Shown here one piece after another: positions 44,363-53,526 of a stretch of DNA of 64,000 nt. The number at the start of each line of letters is the position of its first letter. Within the stretch, counting starts at the first letter, position 1. The position numbers and the translations under genes are program-made. Below the pieces are notes generated by a model, which saw nothing but the letters and a program-made list of their open reading frames with translations, was not told the origin of the DNA and did no database searches. The stretch is from Holtermannia corniformis (Eukaryota > Basidiomycota > Tremellomycetes > Holtermanniales). The stretch spans positions 139,081 to 203,080 of the forward strand of contig BCIJ01000010.1 of the NCBI GenBank assembly GCA_001599935.1, given 5' to 3'.

Positions 44363-44590
44363 CTAAGCATTCTTGCTGTCCGTTGACGAGGCACTGCTGT
44401 CTCCCGTCCCGGTACACGAGGGGGAGGTGATTTGCTTCGACTCTACGACCGTGCCAGCCATTGTACACGTCTCGACCTGTTGGGCCGAGGTGAGATCGGA
44501 TGAATACTTGGCTACAATGTGATGGACATGAGGAGCTGGGTACGTTGAGCAAGATGATTTGAAGCTATCGTATTCCGACCTCGTCGACAT
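44363..44590 (-). CDS. Small protein with C-x6-H-x-H motif (75 aa)
   Basis: MSTRSEYDSFKSSCSTYPAP then HVHHIVAKYSSDLTSAQQVE, TCTMAGTVVESKQITSPSCT and a Ser/Thr tail. Cys, six residues, H-V-H-H, then 18 residues to the next Cys. This is close to the C-x6-HxH-x20-C pattern of the 39416 and 45778 genes. No signal peptide or membrane helix; function unknown. The three-gene run at 44.4-45.8 kb is on one strand. Confidence 0.6.
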   Translation of the reverse strand: MSTRSEYDSFKSSCSTYPAPHVHHIVAKYSSDLTSAQQVETCTMAGTVVESKQITSPSCTGTGDSSASSTDSKNA

Positions 44591-44868
44591 GTCGTGTGAT
44601 GAAGGTGCCTTTTGCGTTTAGTGAACCTGTGTAAGCATCACCATCCACTCTGCTTGCAACACCGAGGTAACAGAAGGCACAGAGCTAGCTCCGCCTAACC
44701 ACAATCTTCAACGGATCAGCAACCCCTTCGTCGTCCTAAAGGAGACGGCTCAGATAAAGCGCCGTTCGCCATCCGTGGGTGGTGAATGCGACATCAGCGC
44801 ATTCCCGCCCAGCCGTAGTGTTTCGAGCATGCTTATACTAGCGCTAGAGTCACTAAGCTAATCAAGTG
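44591..44868. other. Intergenic between small genes
   Basis: Nothing recognised beyond presumed promoter and UTR sequence. Confidence 0.4.
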
Positions 44869-45111
44869 CTACGCGGGTCTATGTGCTTCATCTGTCAGAC
44901 CTCCTGGTGTCTGGAATTGGTGGTCCGCAGGCAGCACAGTCCAGTACGTTGTCTGTTCCATGCCTAGCATGCACACATCACAAACCTGCATCAGAATCAA
45001 AGCCGGCGTCTTGCACGAGTTGGCGGACTGATGGTGTGCGTGAAGGTTTGCAGACTTGGCGCACGTCGTCCACACGACTGTCTGGCTGGCGTCGTATTGT
45101 TGGGTTGCCAT
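44869..45111 (-). CDS. Small protein with C-x6-H-x-H motif (80 aa)
   Basis: MATQQYDASQTVVWTTCAKS then ANLHAHHQSANSCKTPALIL, MQVCDVCMLGMEQTTYW and a polar tail. Again Cys, six residues, H-A-H-H. Later Cys residues form C-D-V-C. A 'gtttgtg' after ILMQ could be a donor, so the C-terminal half could differ. It has no obvious TATA box, unlike several paralogues. Function unknown. Confidence 0.5.
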   Translation of the reverse strand: MATQQYDASQTVVWTTCAKSANLHAHHQSANSCKTPALILMQVCDVCMLGMEQTTYWTVLPADHQFQTPGGLTDEAHRPA

Positions 45112-45535
45112 GATGAGAAGTGGGATGATGCGGTATCAGGCCAGGGCACGAGCGCGGCCCAGCAGGTCGTGCGCTCACAAGTACCAACGCAGCGCTTCGC
45201 CTGGAGAAGGCTTGGTGCGCTGTGAACGGGCTCGTTCACTGGAGCCCTTTGTCTGCGATCTAGTTGTCGTCAGCCCAGCACACACACCCTTGCAAGTACG
45301 GATAGACTCGCAGTGGAGCCCTGTAACATGCATGCCTTCGACCCCTGAGAGAATGAAAGTTATCATTTTGGTTTAATTTGAGATGTCACCGCCTCACAAA
45401 AGCCATCGCGATGCCAACAATGGCAGTCGTGAGGGGAAGCCTATTCCTTTGTTATTCCCTTCCAAGTGGTTAGGATGAGATGCGCAAGAGCAAGCCCTGC
45501 ATCACAACTCAGTGACTCGAGATCGAGTATACAGT
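45112..45535. other. Intergenic between small genes
   Basis: About 420 bp with no supported feature. The frames on both strands are short and mutually overlapping. Confidence 0.4.
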
Positions 45536-45778
45536 CTACTTTTCGCTTTGGCCTGATCCCGCTTGACCTGGCTTCTCGTTGACATTGGTGGCCACATTCC
45601 CATCTGACGACGACGCGGGCGGGGCTTTGGGCCGACTCTTGAGGCTACATACGTCTCTATTGACTGTAATGATGCCGTCGGTACTTGGCGCAGACGTGGT
45701 GTGGAGATGATGTGTGTGGGGCTTAGATGACGCGGGACACTCGGTCGTATACGTGGTGGTAGACGATGGACCAGACAT
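45536..45778 (-). CDS. Small protein with C-x6-H-x-H motif (80 aa)
   Basis: MSGPSSTTTYTTECPASSKP then HTHHLHTTSAPSTDGIITVN, RDVCSLKSRPKAPPASSSDG and a Gly/Gln tail. Cys, six residues, H-T-H-H-L-H, and twenty residues from HTH to the next Cys: identical spacing to the 39416 product, with a similar 'DG-I-x-V' strand before the second Cys. A CATAAAA box (45822-45816) lies about 40 bp upstream. Function unknown. Confidence 0.6.
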   Translation of the reverse strand: MSGPSSTTTYTTECPASSKPHTHHLHTTSAPSTDGIITVNRDVCSLKSRPKAPPASSSDGNVATNVNEKPGQAGSGQSEK

Positions 45779-45815
45779 GGTTGCAATGGATTGAAGTTTG
45801 AAGGTGTATAGCGCC

Positions 45816-45822
45816 TTTTATG
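45816..45822 (-). promoter_or_regulatory. TATA-like box of small C-x6-H-x-H gene
   Basis: CATAAAA on the minus strand, about 38 bp before the ATG at 45778, at the usual spacing for this gene family. Confidence 0.45.
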
Positions 45823-46057
45823 CGCTACGACGCTGCCTGCAAGCGCCTTCGCTGAAGCGCAATCCGCCTTCTGATATGTCGAGGACGCCGACTTCTACTA
45901 GCTAGAAGCCGAGTTTAGGCGCACGGCTGGCAAGGGTGATACTGACAGGTCAGTGTCAATACACTATATATATGTCATTGCGTGATCTACGCCTGATACT
46001 CAAGCGCGATGTCAACTCAAATGACTAGTGCCCGCTCTTGCACTAATGCGGTCAACG

Positions 46058-46463
46058 TCAACCTTGGCAAAGACTTGACAGACTTCCACTCACTGCGGTG
46101 CAGATCCAGTCATTGTCACTGTCGACGTTCTCGCTGTATTCACCGCACACGCCATTGTGCGCCGAATCGTCGCAGGTACAAGAGCGATAGCAATCGTTCG
46201 CGTGCAGGACTTTCGCACCGACGCACTGCGAAACGTTAGCGACGCCACATGGGTCTCGTCGAGAAACATACGCTGTCGCACAGAGTGTCTTCGTTGATCC
46301 AGTCGGCCCCGTTGGTACACGCGCCGTTCATTTCCTCTGGGCCCGAGTGGGCTAGAGTGCAGGGGCAGAGACTGCTACAAGTCAGCGCAGATAGCTCTGG
46401 GTCATCCGCGAGCTTGATCCCTGCTTACGCGATAAAGTCGGACGAGTCGGACGAGTCGGACAT
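46058..46463 (-). CDS. Cys-rich small protein, 11 Cys (101 aa), three exons
   Basis: Not visible as a single ORF. Rebuilt as exon 1 at 46463-46429 (MSDSSDSSDFIA), intron 46428-46375 (gtaagc...ctgacttgtag), exon 2 at 46374-46272 (SLCPCTLAHSGPEEMNGACT, NGADWINEDTLCDS), intron 46271-46226 (gtatgt...cgcag, 46 bp), and exon 3 at 46225-46058 (CVGAKVLHANDCYRSCTCDD, SAHNGVCGEYSENVDSDNDW, ICTAVSGSLSSLCQG). The total is 306 nt in phase. Eleven Cys and an acidic Ser/Asp N-terminus but no signal peptide, so disulfide-rich secretion would need an unconventional route; metal binding inside the cell is the alternative. TATATAAT lies about 62 bp upstream. I do not recognise the family. Confidence 0.65.
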
Positions 46464-46522
46464 CTTGTCTGGATGTGCAAAGCTAGTTCTAGGCTGGGTT
46501 GTGCGCTAGACTGGATGCTCGT

Positions 46523-46531
46523 CATTATATA
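46523..46531 (-). promoter_or_regulatory. TATA box of Cys-rich gene
   Basis: TATATAATG on the minus strand, about 60 bp before the ATG at 46463. It supports the rebuilt gene on this strand over the plus-strand frame at 46009. Confidence 0.45.
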
Positions 46532-47052
46532 CCCGGGGGAAGATCGTGACCTAACATATCATTGGACATTCTTCCACTGCAATACCGGACTAAGATTCAG
46601 CACGCATGCGCTGTGCGTAGCTGCCGATCTACGAATGGCAACAGCGCCCTGATCAATGCATACTAAAGGTAAGTTTACTTCCTTACAGAAGTTGTAAAGA
46701 TGAACTGACATGATTCGATGAGCTCGTAGACTTGCGCGGTATCATTCGCGGCCTCCACAAAGGTGATACACGTCGACATCGGTCATGTCCTTTGGGATGT
46801 CGTGAAGACGCGCACGCAGGTCCGACTCCGCATAGTAAAGGTCGACGATAGGTCAGTCCAAAGTAAATCCGGAAAAGACAGTGATAACTGATGAGGAAAG
46901 CTTGTCCCACGATCCAACATGGAAGATGATTGACAGCGAGGTGGCTGAGAAAAGGTATGCTAGACCGATACCGCCAACAGCGCGCCTTCAGGGTGCGATC
47001 GTCAAGAAAGGTGCAAACACGCCAATCAAGCCTCCGGGAATCCGCACAAAAA
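46532..47052. other. Intergenic before the transposon region
   Basis: About 520 bp with no supported gene. The plus-strand frames from 46881 run into repeat DNA and are not called. Confidence 0.4.
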
Positions 47053-47580
47053 ATGTGGCGCGGATATCCTTTCGAGCATCCTTATCCTCGAGAGGGATAT
47101 CCTCGCTCTGCACAGACATCCTTATCCGTATCCGCATCCTCAAGGATCATGTGTCGCGGATATCCCTTCCGCGCGTCTATGTCATGATCCCGCCTGGATC
47201 CTGTCAGGCTCCGGCCGGCCGGTCCGATCGGCCGCAACCGGCTTCGCTCATTGGATCAGCTCGCACCGCGCAACGGTCGTAGGAACGATCGGGACTGCGC
47301 AAGCTGCGCACAGGAACTACTGGAAGCGGAAGGAATCGGTCGGGTCGACGTCGGTGTCGACGACAGTGACGACGTCGACGACGTCGTCAACGCGCGCGCA
47401 ATCCCGAAGGCCACAGGGTATAAGAGAAGGGGCTTTGGCTGTTGTAGTTCTTCATCTGGTCTTACTTCTCATGCACTCCTGAACCACGGGTAGCTGCCGA
47501 GTCCTCCAGAGCTCACTCTTGACAGTCTAAGGATACAAGGATATGCGCGGATATCCTTGGATCCGCGTATCCTTGAACGC
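47053..47580. repeat. Downstream flank of hAT-like element: GGATATCC/CCGCGG repeat blocks
   Basis: Two blocks (about 47056-47165 and 47528-47578) are built of ggatatcc, ggatccgcg and atccttatcc words. Between them are ggccggccggtccgatcggcc (about 47213-47235) and a gtcgacg-rich stretch (47340-47395). The same words fill the introns of the transposase-like gene and its upstream flank, so I take this as element-associated DNA. I could not fix terminal inverted repeats or a target-site duplication. Confidence 0.55.
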
Positions 47581-47676
47581 TGATTTCGACCCGAGCAGCA
47601 ACAACTTGCGTCTGACTAAAGCTCTGCCGCTGCAATGGATACAGTAGTTTATGCATACAACTACACGTCCATCCAC

Positions 47677-50600
47677 TCACTCAGGCTCTGGAGATTCTGC
47701 CCTGATACTCCCAGACGCCGTCGCTTGGCTGATCGACCGTGTCCGCTGTCGCTGAGCCTCGAACTTGTGCCAGTCGTCCTCTGACAGCAAGCCCTTCTTC
47801 GACCACGAGCCCAGACACATGAGGGCTCGAATCGTCTCGCGCTTGAGCCTGTGGCGGCGGTACGAGACGGTCAAGCCGCCCATCGAGAATGCCCGTTCGG
47901 GTTCGACAGAGGTCGCTGCAGATGTCAGAGACGGCTGCAGACGGCGAGAAACACACCTGGAGCCGACAAGACGTCGAGAGCCAGCTGCGCCATGCCGTTT
48001 CGATGCCAGAGCGACCCTTCGGGAGCCTCCCGCGTCCACCACTCGATGGGGTCGACCAGCGACGTCCCTTCGACCGAGACACACTCGCCATGGATCCAGG
48101 CAGACACGGGATCGAGTAGAGGGTCACTGGTTCCCGCTGCTTGAGGCGGCTTGAGCAGTGTTGGGACCTGGGGTAGAAATCGACCGCGGAAATCGAGGAT
48201 ATCCGCGGATACACGCGGATACGCGCGGATTTGGAGGGATTTGAGCGGATACGCCGTTTGTGGGTTTGTTTGATGTTTGGAAGAGGTAAATCTTGGTCAG
48301 CGCAGCACGTAACAATCAGGCTAGTCATGTGGACGAACCTTGGCGGTGGATCTTGCCTGTGACTGCGGGACGGGCTCAGCCGGTTGGTAAAGCTTGTACA
48401 AGTCCCGGAGCGCGCGGACAGCCCCGTCTTTCCACTCTGTCTCCCACTCTTGCTTCTCCAGGTAAGCCATGCGCAGAGACGGGTGCAGCACTGCATCATG
48501 TCAGCCTGAAAGATCATTTACGGCTGATTTTGAGAAACTCACGCATGGCGACGCGATATAGCACGGATTTGTCGGTCTTCGCATAGTACTTGTTCAGAGT
48601 GAGCAGTGCCATGCGAGCGCCAATGCGTATCGAAGTCGGATGGCCATTGGCTTGAGCGATTGCGGCGAAATGACCCGAGAACTGATCAATCCAGGGAACG
48701 ACCGTGGCNACCGACGCTCGCATCGTGAGCGTGCCGGCGGCTGACTGGAAGATGTCGACAAGTTCCGTGCAAAACTAATGCAAGTCAAAGTCAGCGAAGA
48801 CCAAAAGGATATCCACGGATCCAAGGATATCCGCGATATCCTTGGATATCCTTGATGTGACTCACTGCGAGCGTGGGCGCCAGGTGCTCCAGGATCGTGA
48901 AGTCGAGGTCGGTCAAGCGAATGGCATCGGTGAAGAGCGATTTGCCTTCGAGCGACGCAACCAGCGGCATCGCGTAGAAGTGCTCGCTGCGTATATGAGC
49001 CATGATGTAAGCTTGCGCGCGCAGACTTACATAACAAGGCGGAAATGCAGGCAGTCTTGCAGCATCTCGCCCGTCGANTTCCATCGCGTGATGACATCAC
49101 GCTTGATGAGGCGTGATCCGATCGAGCCGTCGACTTTCTTGGTCGCTATGCAGGCATCGATAGCCTCGAACCAGGCCTTGCGATACCTGGGACCCAGCGC
49201 CATCGTCTTGGCCAGTACACGAGCCTTGAAGAAGCGTCAATCATCTAAAGCCGATCAAGGATCCAAAAGGATCCGCGGATATCCGCACTCACTTTCAGGA
49301 TCAACCTGCGAGCTGCATGCAGCTCGGAGTCCTTCAACCTGTCGAAGAGAAGGTCCCATGATGGCAGGACGTGGTAATTGCCGACCGAGATGTCATGGTT
49401 CTGCAGAACGGGCATGATGGCTTGGTGATCAAGACGCGCCTGTTCCCATGATGCCGCAGTTTTGAGCTCTTCCATGGCCTCGACCTCGTCAGGCGCGTCG
49501 TCTTNGAGCTGCTGCCGCTCGGCAGCAGTCATCTCAGCNGCCTGGGCGGAATAGGCGTCGCGGAGATGCAAGATCTCCTCGGTTGTTGGCTCAGACTCGC
49601 CGGCAGAGAGCCGAGAGCCTTCGACAGCCATCGCCTGTAGTTCTGCCATGTCGGCTTTGGACGTGAAGGGCGTGAGGAAGGCCTGCGCAATGTTTGATGA
49701 GTAAAGTANGATTCGCGGATCTCGCGGATACTGACTTTGACGACGAGGTTGAGAGTATGCGCGAAGCAGCGCACCCGATGAGTCTTGCCCTTGAAGAGGG
49801 GAAGTCCCATGCCGCCGAGACGTTGGCAAAGCTTGCCGTTGACTGAGTGATTGTCGCCNACNAACGTGAAAAGCTAAACCAGGGATCAGGGATATCCGCG
49901 GNATCCGTGATGATCCTTGCTCACGTGATCTTTCAAGTTNGCCTCTTTGAGGGACTCGTACACCAATTCNGCCAGTCGGTCGCCCGTATGAGCCGAGTCA
50001 TCACTGCAGAGCACGTCAGCGGCGTTCAAGAGCGCGCATATCACGTACTAGATGAAGTCGGTCACTGCCGACTCGATGACAGACTTGCCAGGCTCGCGAT
50101 GCACCCAGCTGGCGACCACTCCNACGAAGCTGGCATGATTGCCTGATGTCCAGCCATCGACGGCCAAGTGCAGGCCACGATTGACCCGTTCACGGATCTT
50201 GGCCATCACGATGGGTCTGACGAAGTGGAAAAACTCTACTGTCAACGCAGACAGGTTCGCGGGAGAGGGCGGACGAGGAATGAGGGGGCTGATGGACATT
50301 ATANGTTGTTGGATCTGAAACTACATCAGTATCCGTGCCGATCCGCGCCGATCCGCGGTCGACAGATCATGTGAAGACTCACGCAATCGTCTTTGACAAG
50401 ATTAAAAGGCCTGTTGTGCTTGGCGAAGCTTGTAATGAGGATAAAGAGGAGTTGGGAGCGGTTCATCGAACGCGGACGGTCGGNGGGGACGAGTTGAGCA
50501 CNGTCGGCGTCGATAGCCCTGCCCTTGCACCTGTCGAAGTGCTTTCGGACCTGGCCGCCAGACATGCCCTCGGTGATGTGCCGAATGATGATTGCGGGGC

Positions 50601-51797
50601 AATTCCTGAAACGTATGAGCCTTCATCAAAGCTAGAATGATTCGAGGATCCGTGGATATCCGCGGATATCCACGGATCCTCGAATCATCATTCTACTCAC
50701 CGGCAAGCCACTTGCACCCATGTACGGTCCCATTCAGGCAGCGAGGGATCCACTACACGTCCAGCGTGCTTGGCCTGCTCGTCGGAGAGCAGCTCAGCGG
50801 GAAACATCGTCAACCAAGACGGGCTCTTGGACTTCGCCTGCGTCTTGATGAGCCGATCAAGCGCTGCAGTCTTGCCCGGCCAATTGCGTGCGGTGTAGAC
50901 CCACGAGCCGCTAGTACTGCTCTTGGACTTGTCGGCAGCCGGAGACGGGCTCGGCGGCGGCGAGGGACTTGTAGCCCTGCCTTTGCCCTTTGGATCNGAG
51001 GTTTTGGCTTTGCCCGGCGTCTTTCGAGGCGTGCGAGGTTTCGCGGGTGCCTTTTGAGGTGCGGCTGGCCTGGCAGGAGCGTCGCCNGTCTTTGTCCGCG
51101 TCCGCTGAGCTGGCGGTTCAGCCTCGAGCTCATCCTCGCCCTCTGCTTGGGCTTCAGCGTGGGTGCGCTTTAACGGGGATGGCGCCACTGGTGTGGATGG
51201 ACGTGGGAGGCGGGGGGCGGGAGGGTTTGGCTGCGATGCTGAGTAGATATTAGCGAAAGGATCGCACCATCCGCGGATATCCGCGGATCCGCACTTACAA
51301 GATGCCCATCGCGGGGACGTTCTGGTTGATGGCGCGGGCGGCTTGGCGGGTGTTTGAGGATTCTTTTTACCAGGCGAACCCTTGCCCTGAGCTCGAAGGC
51401 GTTCGCGGTGCACTACAAGATCGTCAGGATCGTGATTAGGCGTATCCGCGATGCAGCTTACATTCTCCCATTGTTTTTAGCTTGGGACTGGCGTGCGGCT
51501 GAGAAGAGACAGAGGGCGTCTTCGAGCCGCTGGCTACACCAGGTAGCGCCTTGTTGTGCGACTTGTAGTACTCGCGAAGTACCNTAATGAGNGATTGGAC
51601 GTTNTTGATGTTGTCNTNGTCNTTCTCGNNNGAATCNCCGCGAAACTGCTCGGCGCCNGNGCCAGCAGTGGCCTCAAGCAGCTCTGCATCAGGGTCAGCT
51701 TTGATGCAGANCGTCCAATCCATCCAGACGCACCGGCTGGCTCGAGACCCTTTTCGAGCAACGTGCATTCGTCCAACAGAGCCTTGAGGTGCGCCAT
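47677..51797 (-). mobile_element. hAT-family transposase-like gene, intron-rich, with ambiguous bases
   Basis: Reading from 51797: MAHLKALLDECTLLEKGLEP, a low-complexity Ala/Pro/Lys region, and WPGKTAALDRLIKTQAKSKS. A BED-like finger follows (NCPAIIIRHITEGMSGGQVR then KHFDRCKG). Then IRERVNRGLHLAVDGWTSGN (hAT catalytic block), THRVRCFAHTLNLVVK, KRDVITRWNSTGEMLQDCL (one base ambiguous) and SAWIHGECVSVEGTSL. The C-terminal dimerisation domain follows (DPIEWWTREAPEGSLWHRNG, MAQLALDVLSAPG, SVEPERAFSMGGLTVSYRRH, LKRETIRALMCLGSWSKKG), ending AESPEPE. About ten short introns interrupt it, each carrying GGATATCC/GGATCC palindromes. More than twenty N bases fall inside, as expected if reads of several copies were merged. 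The frame is otherwise open, so it may be recent. Confidence 0.8.
50632..50700 (-). repeat. Intron consisting mostly of a 52-bp perfect palindrome
   Basis: The intron runs from gtgagt (50700) to ctag (50632). Positions 50637-50688 form a perfect inverted repeat centred between 50662 and 50663 (centre ...atatccgcggatat...). Thus 52 of 69 bp pair with themselves, leaving only the splice ends outside the hairpin. Confidence 0.85.
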
Positions 51798-51869
51798 CTT
51801 GCTGCCAGTGAGTTGGTGTAGTCGTCTGAGAGGGACACGAAGTTGCTGCNAGCGNGTGGATGTTCTGCA

Positions 51870-52160
51870 AGACAGTCAGAAACGCTCGAGCCGCCGTTTG
51901 AGATGTCGTCGGCGTTTCGGCGAAAGCACCTTAACCCCCCCTTTCCTCAAGGATATCCGCGTTTCCGCGTATCCGCGTTTTCTCNNAAGTGCGGATATCC
52001 TTGCTTGCTGATCTTGTATCCGCGTTTTGATCCTTGCCACTCACGTGCAGATCCTTGTTTCCTTGGCGAGGGTCAGCGCGCGGATAACCAGGGATATACA
52101 CCCGTTTTTCTTACGGCAGCTCAAATCAAGGATATCCGCGCTGATTTTTTTGAATCCGCA
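51870..52160. repeat. Upstream flank of hAT-like element: repeat blocks
   Basis: The stretch has many 'aaggatatccgcg', 'tatccgcgtt' and 'gatccttg' words (51945-52140) in both orientations plus two N bases (51985-51986). It matches the downstream flank in composition. It may contain the element promoter and subterminal transposase-binding sites. Confidence 0.5.
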
Positions 52161-52343
52161 AGCCTCGCAGGAAAGAGTGACTCGAGCCGACAATCGATGG
52201 TGTGGCGTTGCTGCGATGTGCAGAAGTCGCAGGATTGGCTCGGGGCATGGCGATACATGAAATGGTATCCCCGACGGGTAGAATGGTGCGACCTCTAGGT
52301 ATCGCTCTGCCGAGCCAGAGATGTGAAGGGCTGTCGAGCCATG

Positions 52344-53413
52344 TCACTGTACAGCAGTGGGATCCTCGAGCTCATCCGCCCATTGGATGAGATCGGCCAT
52401 GATGCGGGTGGCACCGGACCGATATCCGCCCCCGAACATTAGCGCATGCTGCGCCGTGAGCACGAGCCTTCCGTCGACCCCGAGCGACTCACGTTCAAAT
52501 GATGATACAGCTCGTACAGCTTGATCCTCTGCTCATGATACGGCTCGCTCCGCGGCATTTGTTCATGATACGCGTCGTAGAAATCTTTTGTGAACCCGCC
52601 AAACATGTGGGTGATTCCCAAATCGGCTTCATTGTGCCCATAATAGCTTGACGGATCAAAGATGATTGGCGCTGAGAGTGAGGTGGACCAGCCGACGTTA
52701 CCGGACCAGAGGTCGCCATGGAGGATGACAGGATTTGGCGCGGGGCTAAAGTCGCGCAACAGGACTGGAATGACTCTACTCGGACGTCAGCGAGGACTTG
52801 CGCAACCGACGTTGGTATGGTCATACTTTTGCTCAAGTTTTGTCCAGAGGTGGTTGACCTTGATATCGTCGAGGCGATCGATGATACTGCCTAGCCTGCG
52901 GTCTCGATAGAACTCTTCCCAGGTCTCTGTCCATGTATTGTCTTGCTCTGTCACACCACAGAAGGTCGGACATACAAACCCATAGCCATGCGGCCTGAGG
53001 TCCTCGTTCTCCCCACTGTATTCGCCGCCGGCAACACTACGGTGCATCTTGGCCAGCGCCGTGCCCAACGCGCGCTGCTCGTCGCTTCCGCCGACGCGGT
53101 CCAGGTCGTGCTTTTCAGTCACCATCCCGGCCCGCTCATGACGCTCATCAAATGACAACGGGTAGATTGTAGGTATCAATCTCGGATTCGCCAGAGCCAT
53201 GGCCCGTAGCGAAGTATGCTCGCCGATGAGTTGTGGGAGTTGCGATGACGTCTTGGCGAAATAAGATGATGACGGGGTGGACAGCGTCGTTCCGCTCATG
53301 AACAAACTGGAGGACGAAGCGATAGAGGCAGGGAGCGAGGCCAAGATGAGAGGGTCTCTGTGCTTGCGGATTGCGCGGACGCAGCGAGTGGAGGTCTGCG
53401 CGGTCGATTTCAT
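52344..53413 (-). CDS. Fructosamine/ketosamine-3-kinase family protein
   Basis: Phosphorylates ketosamines on glycated proteins so that they decay (deglycation); cytosolic. Start at 53413 (MKSTAQTSTRCVRAIRKHRD). Then SYFAKTSSQLPQLIGEHTSL and RAMALANPRLIPTIYPLSFD, TEKHDLDRVGG, GTALAKMHRSVAGGEYSGEN, PHGYGFVCPTFCGVTEQDNT, WTETWEEFYRDRRLGSIIDR. Then the catalytic loop PNPVILHGDLWSGNVGWSTS, the metal loop PIIFDPSSYYGHNEADLGIT, MFGGFTKDFYDAYHEQMPRS and RIKLYELYHHLN. A final intron (gtgagt...gcgcag) joins HALMFGGGYRSGATRIMADL then IQWADELEDPTAVQ. The catalytic Asp and metal Asp are present. Length is normal for the family. Confidence 0.88.
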
Positions 53414-53526
53414 GTGATTCGCTGCGCACCAAAATGACGTGTCAATCCTCCAACCTCGGCCGATCGTATGCAGCTGTCATCGCTGTCCTTGTCTTCAACT
53501 TTTGGCGCGACTGTCCGCCGTGAGGG

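Noticed and set aside
46009..46239. 76-codon plus-strand Cys/Arg-rich ORF after a TATATATA
   Set aside because: It is antisense to the three-exon Cys-rich gene; the minus strand gives two clean introns and a more ordered Cys pattern. The TATA-like run at 45964 keeps some doubt.
30137..46463. Secondary-metabolite (toxin-type) gene cluster
   Set aside because: No synthase, P450 or tailoring backbone enzyme is present; the enzymes fit amine catabolism instead.
47053..52160. CRISPR-like array
   Set aside because: The repeated words are short, degenerate, irregularly spaced and inside introns of a transposase in a fungal genome; not a CRISPR.
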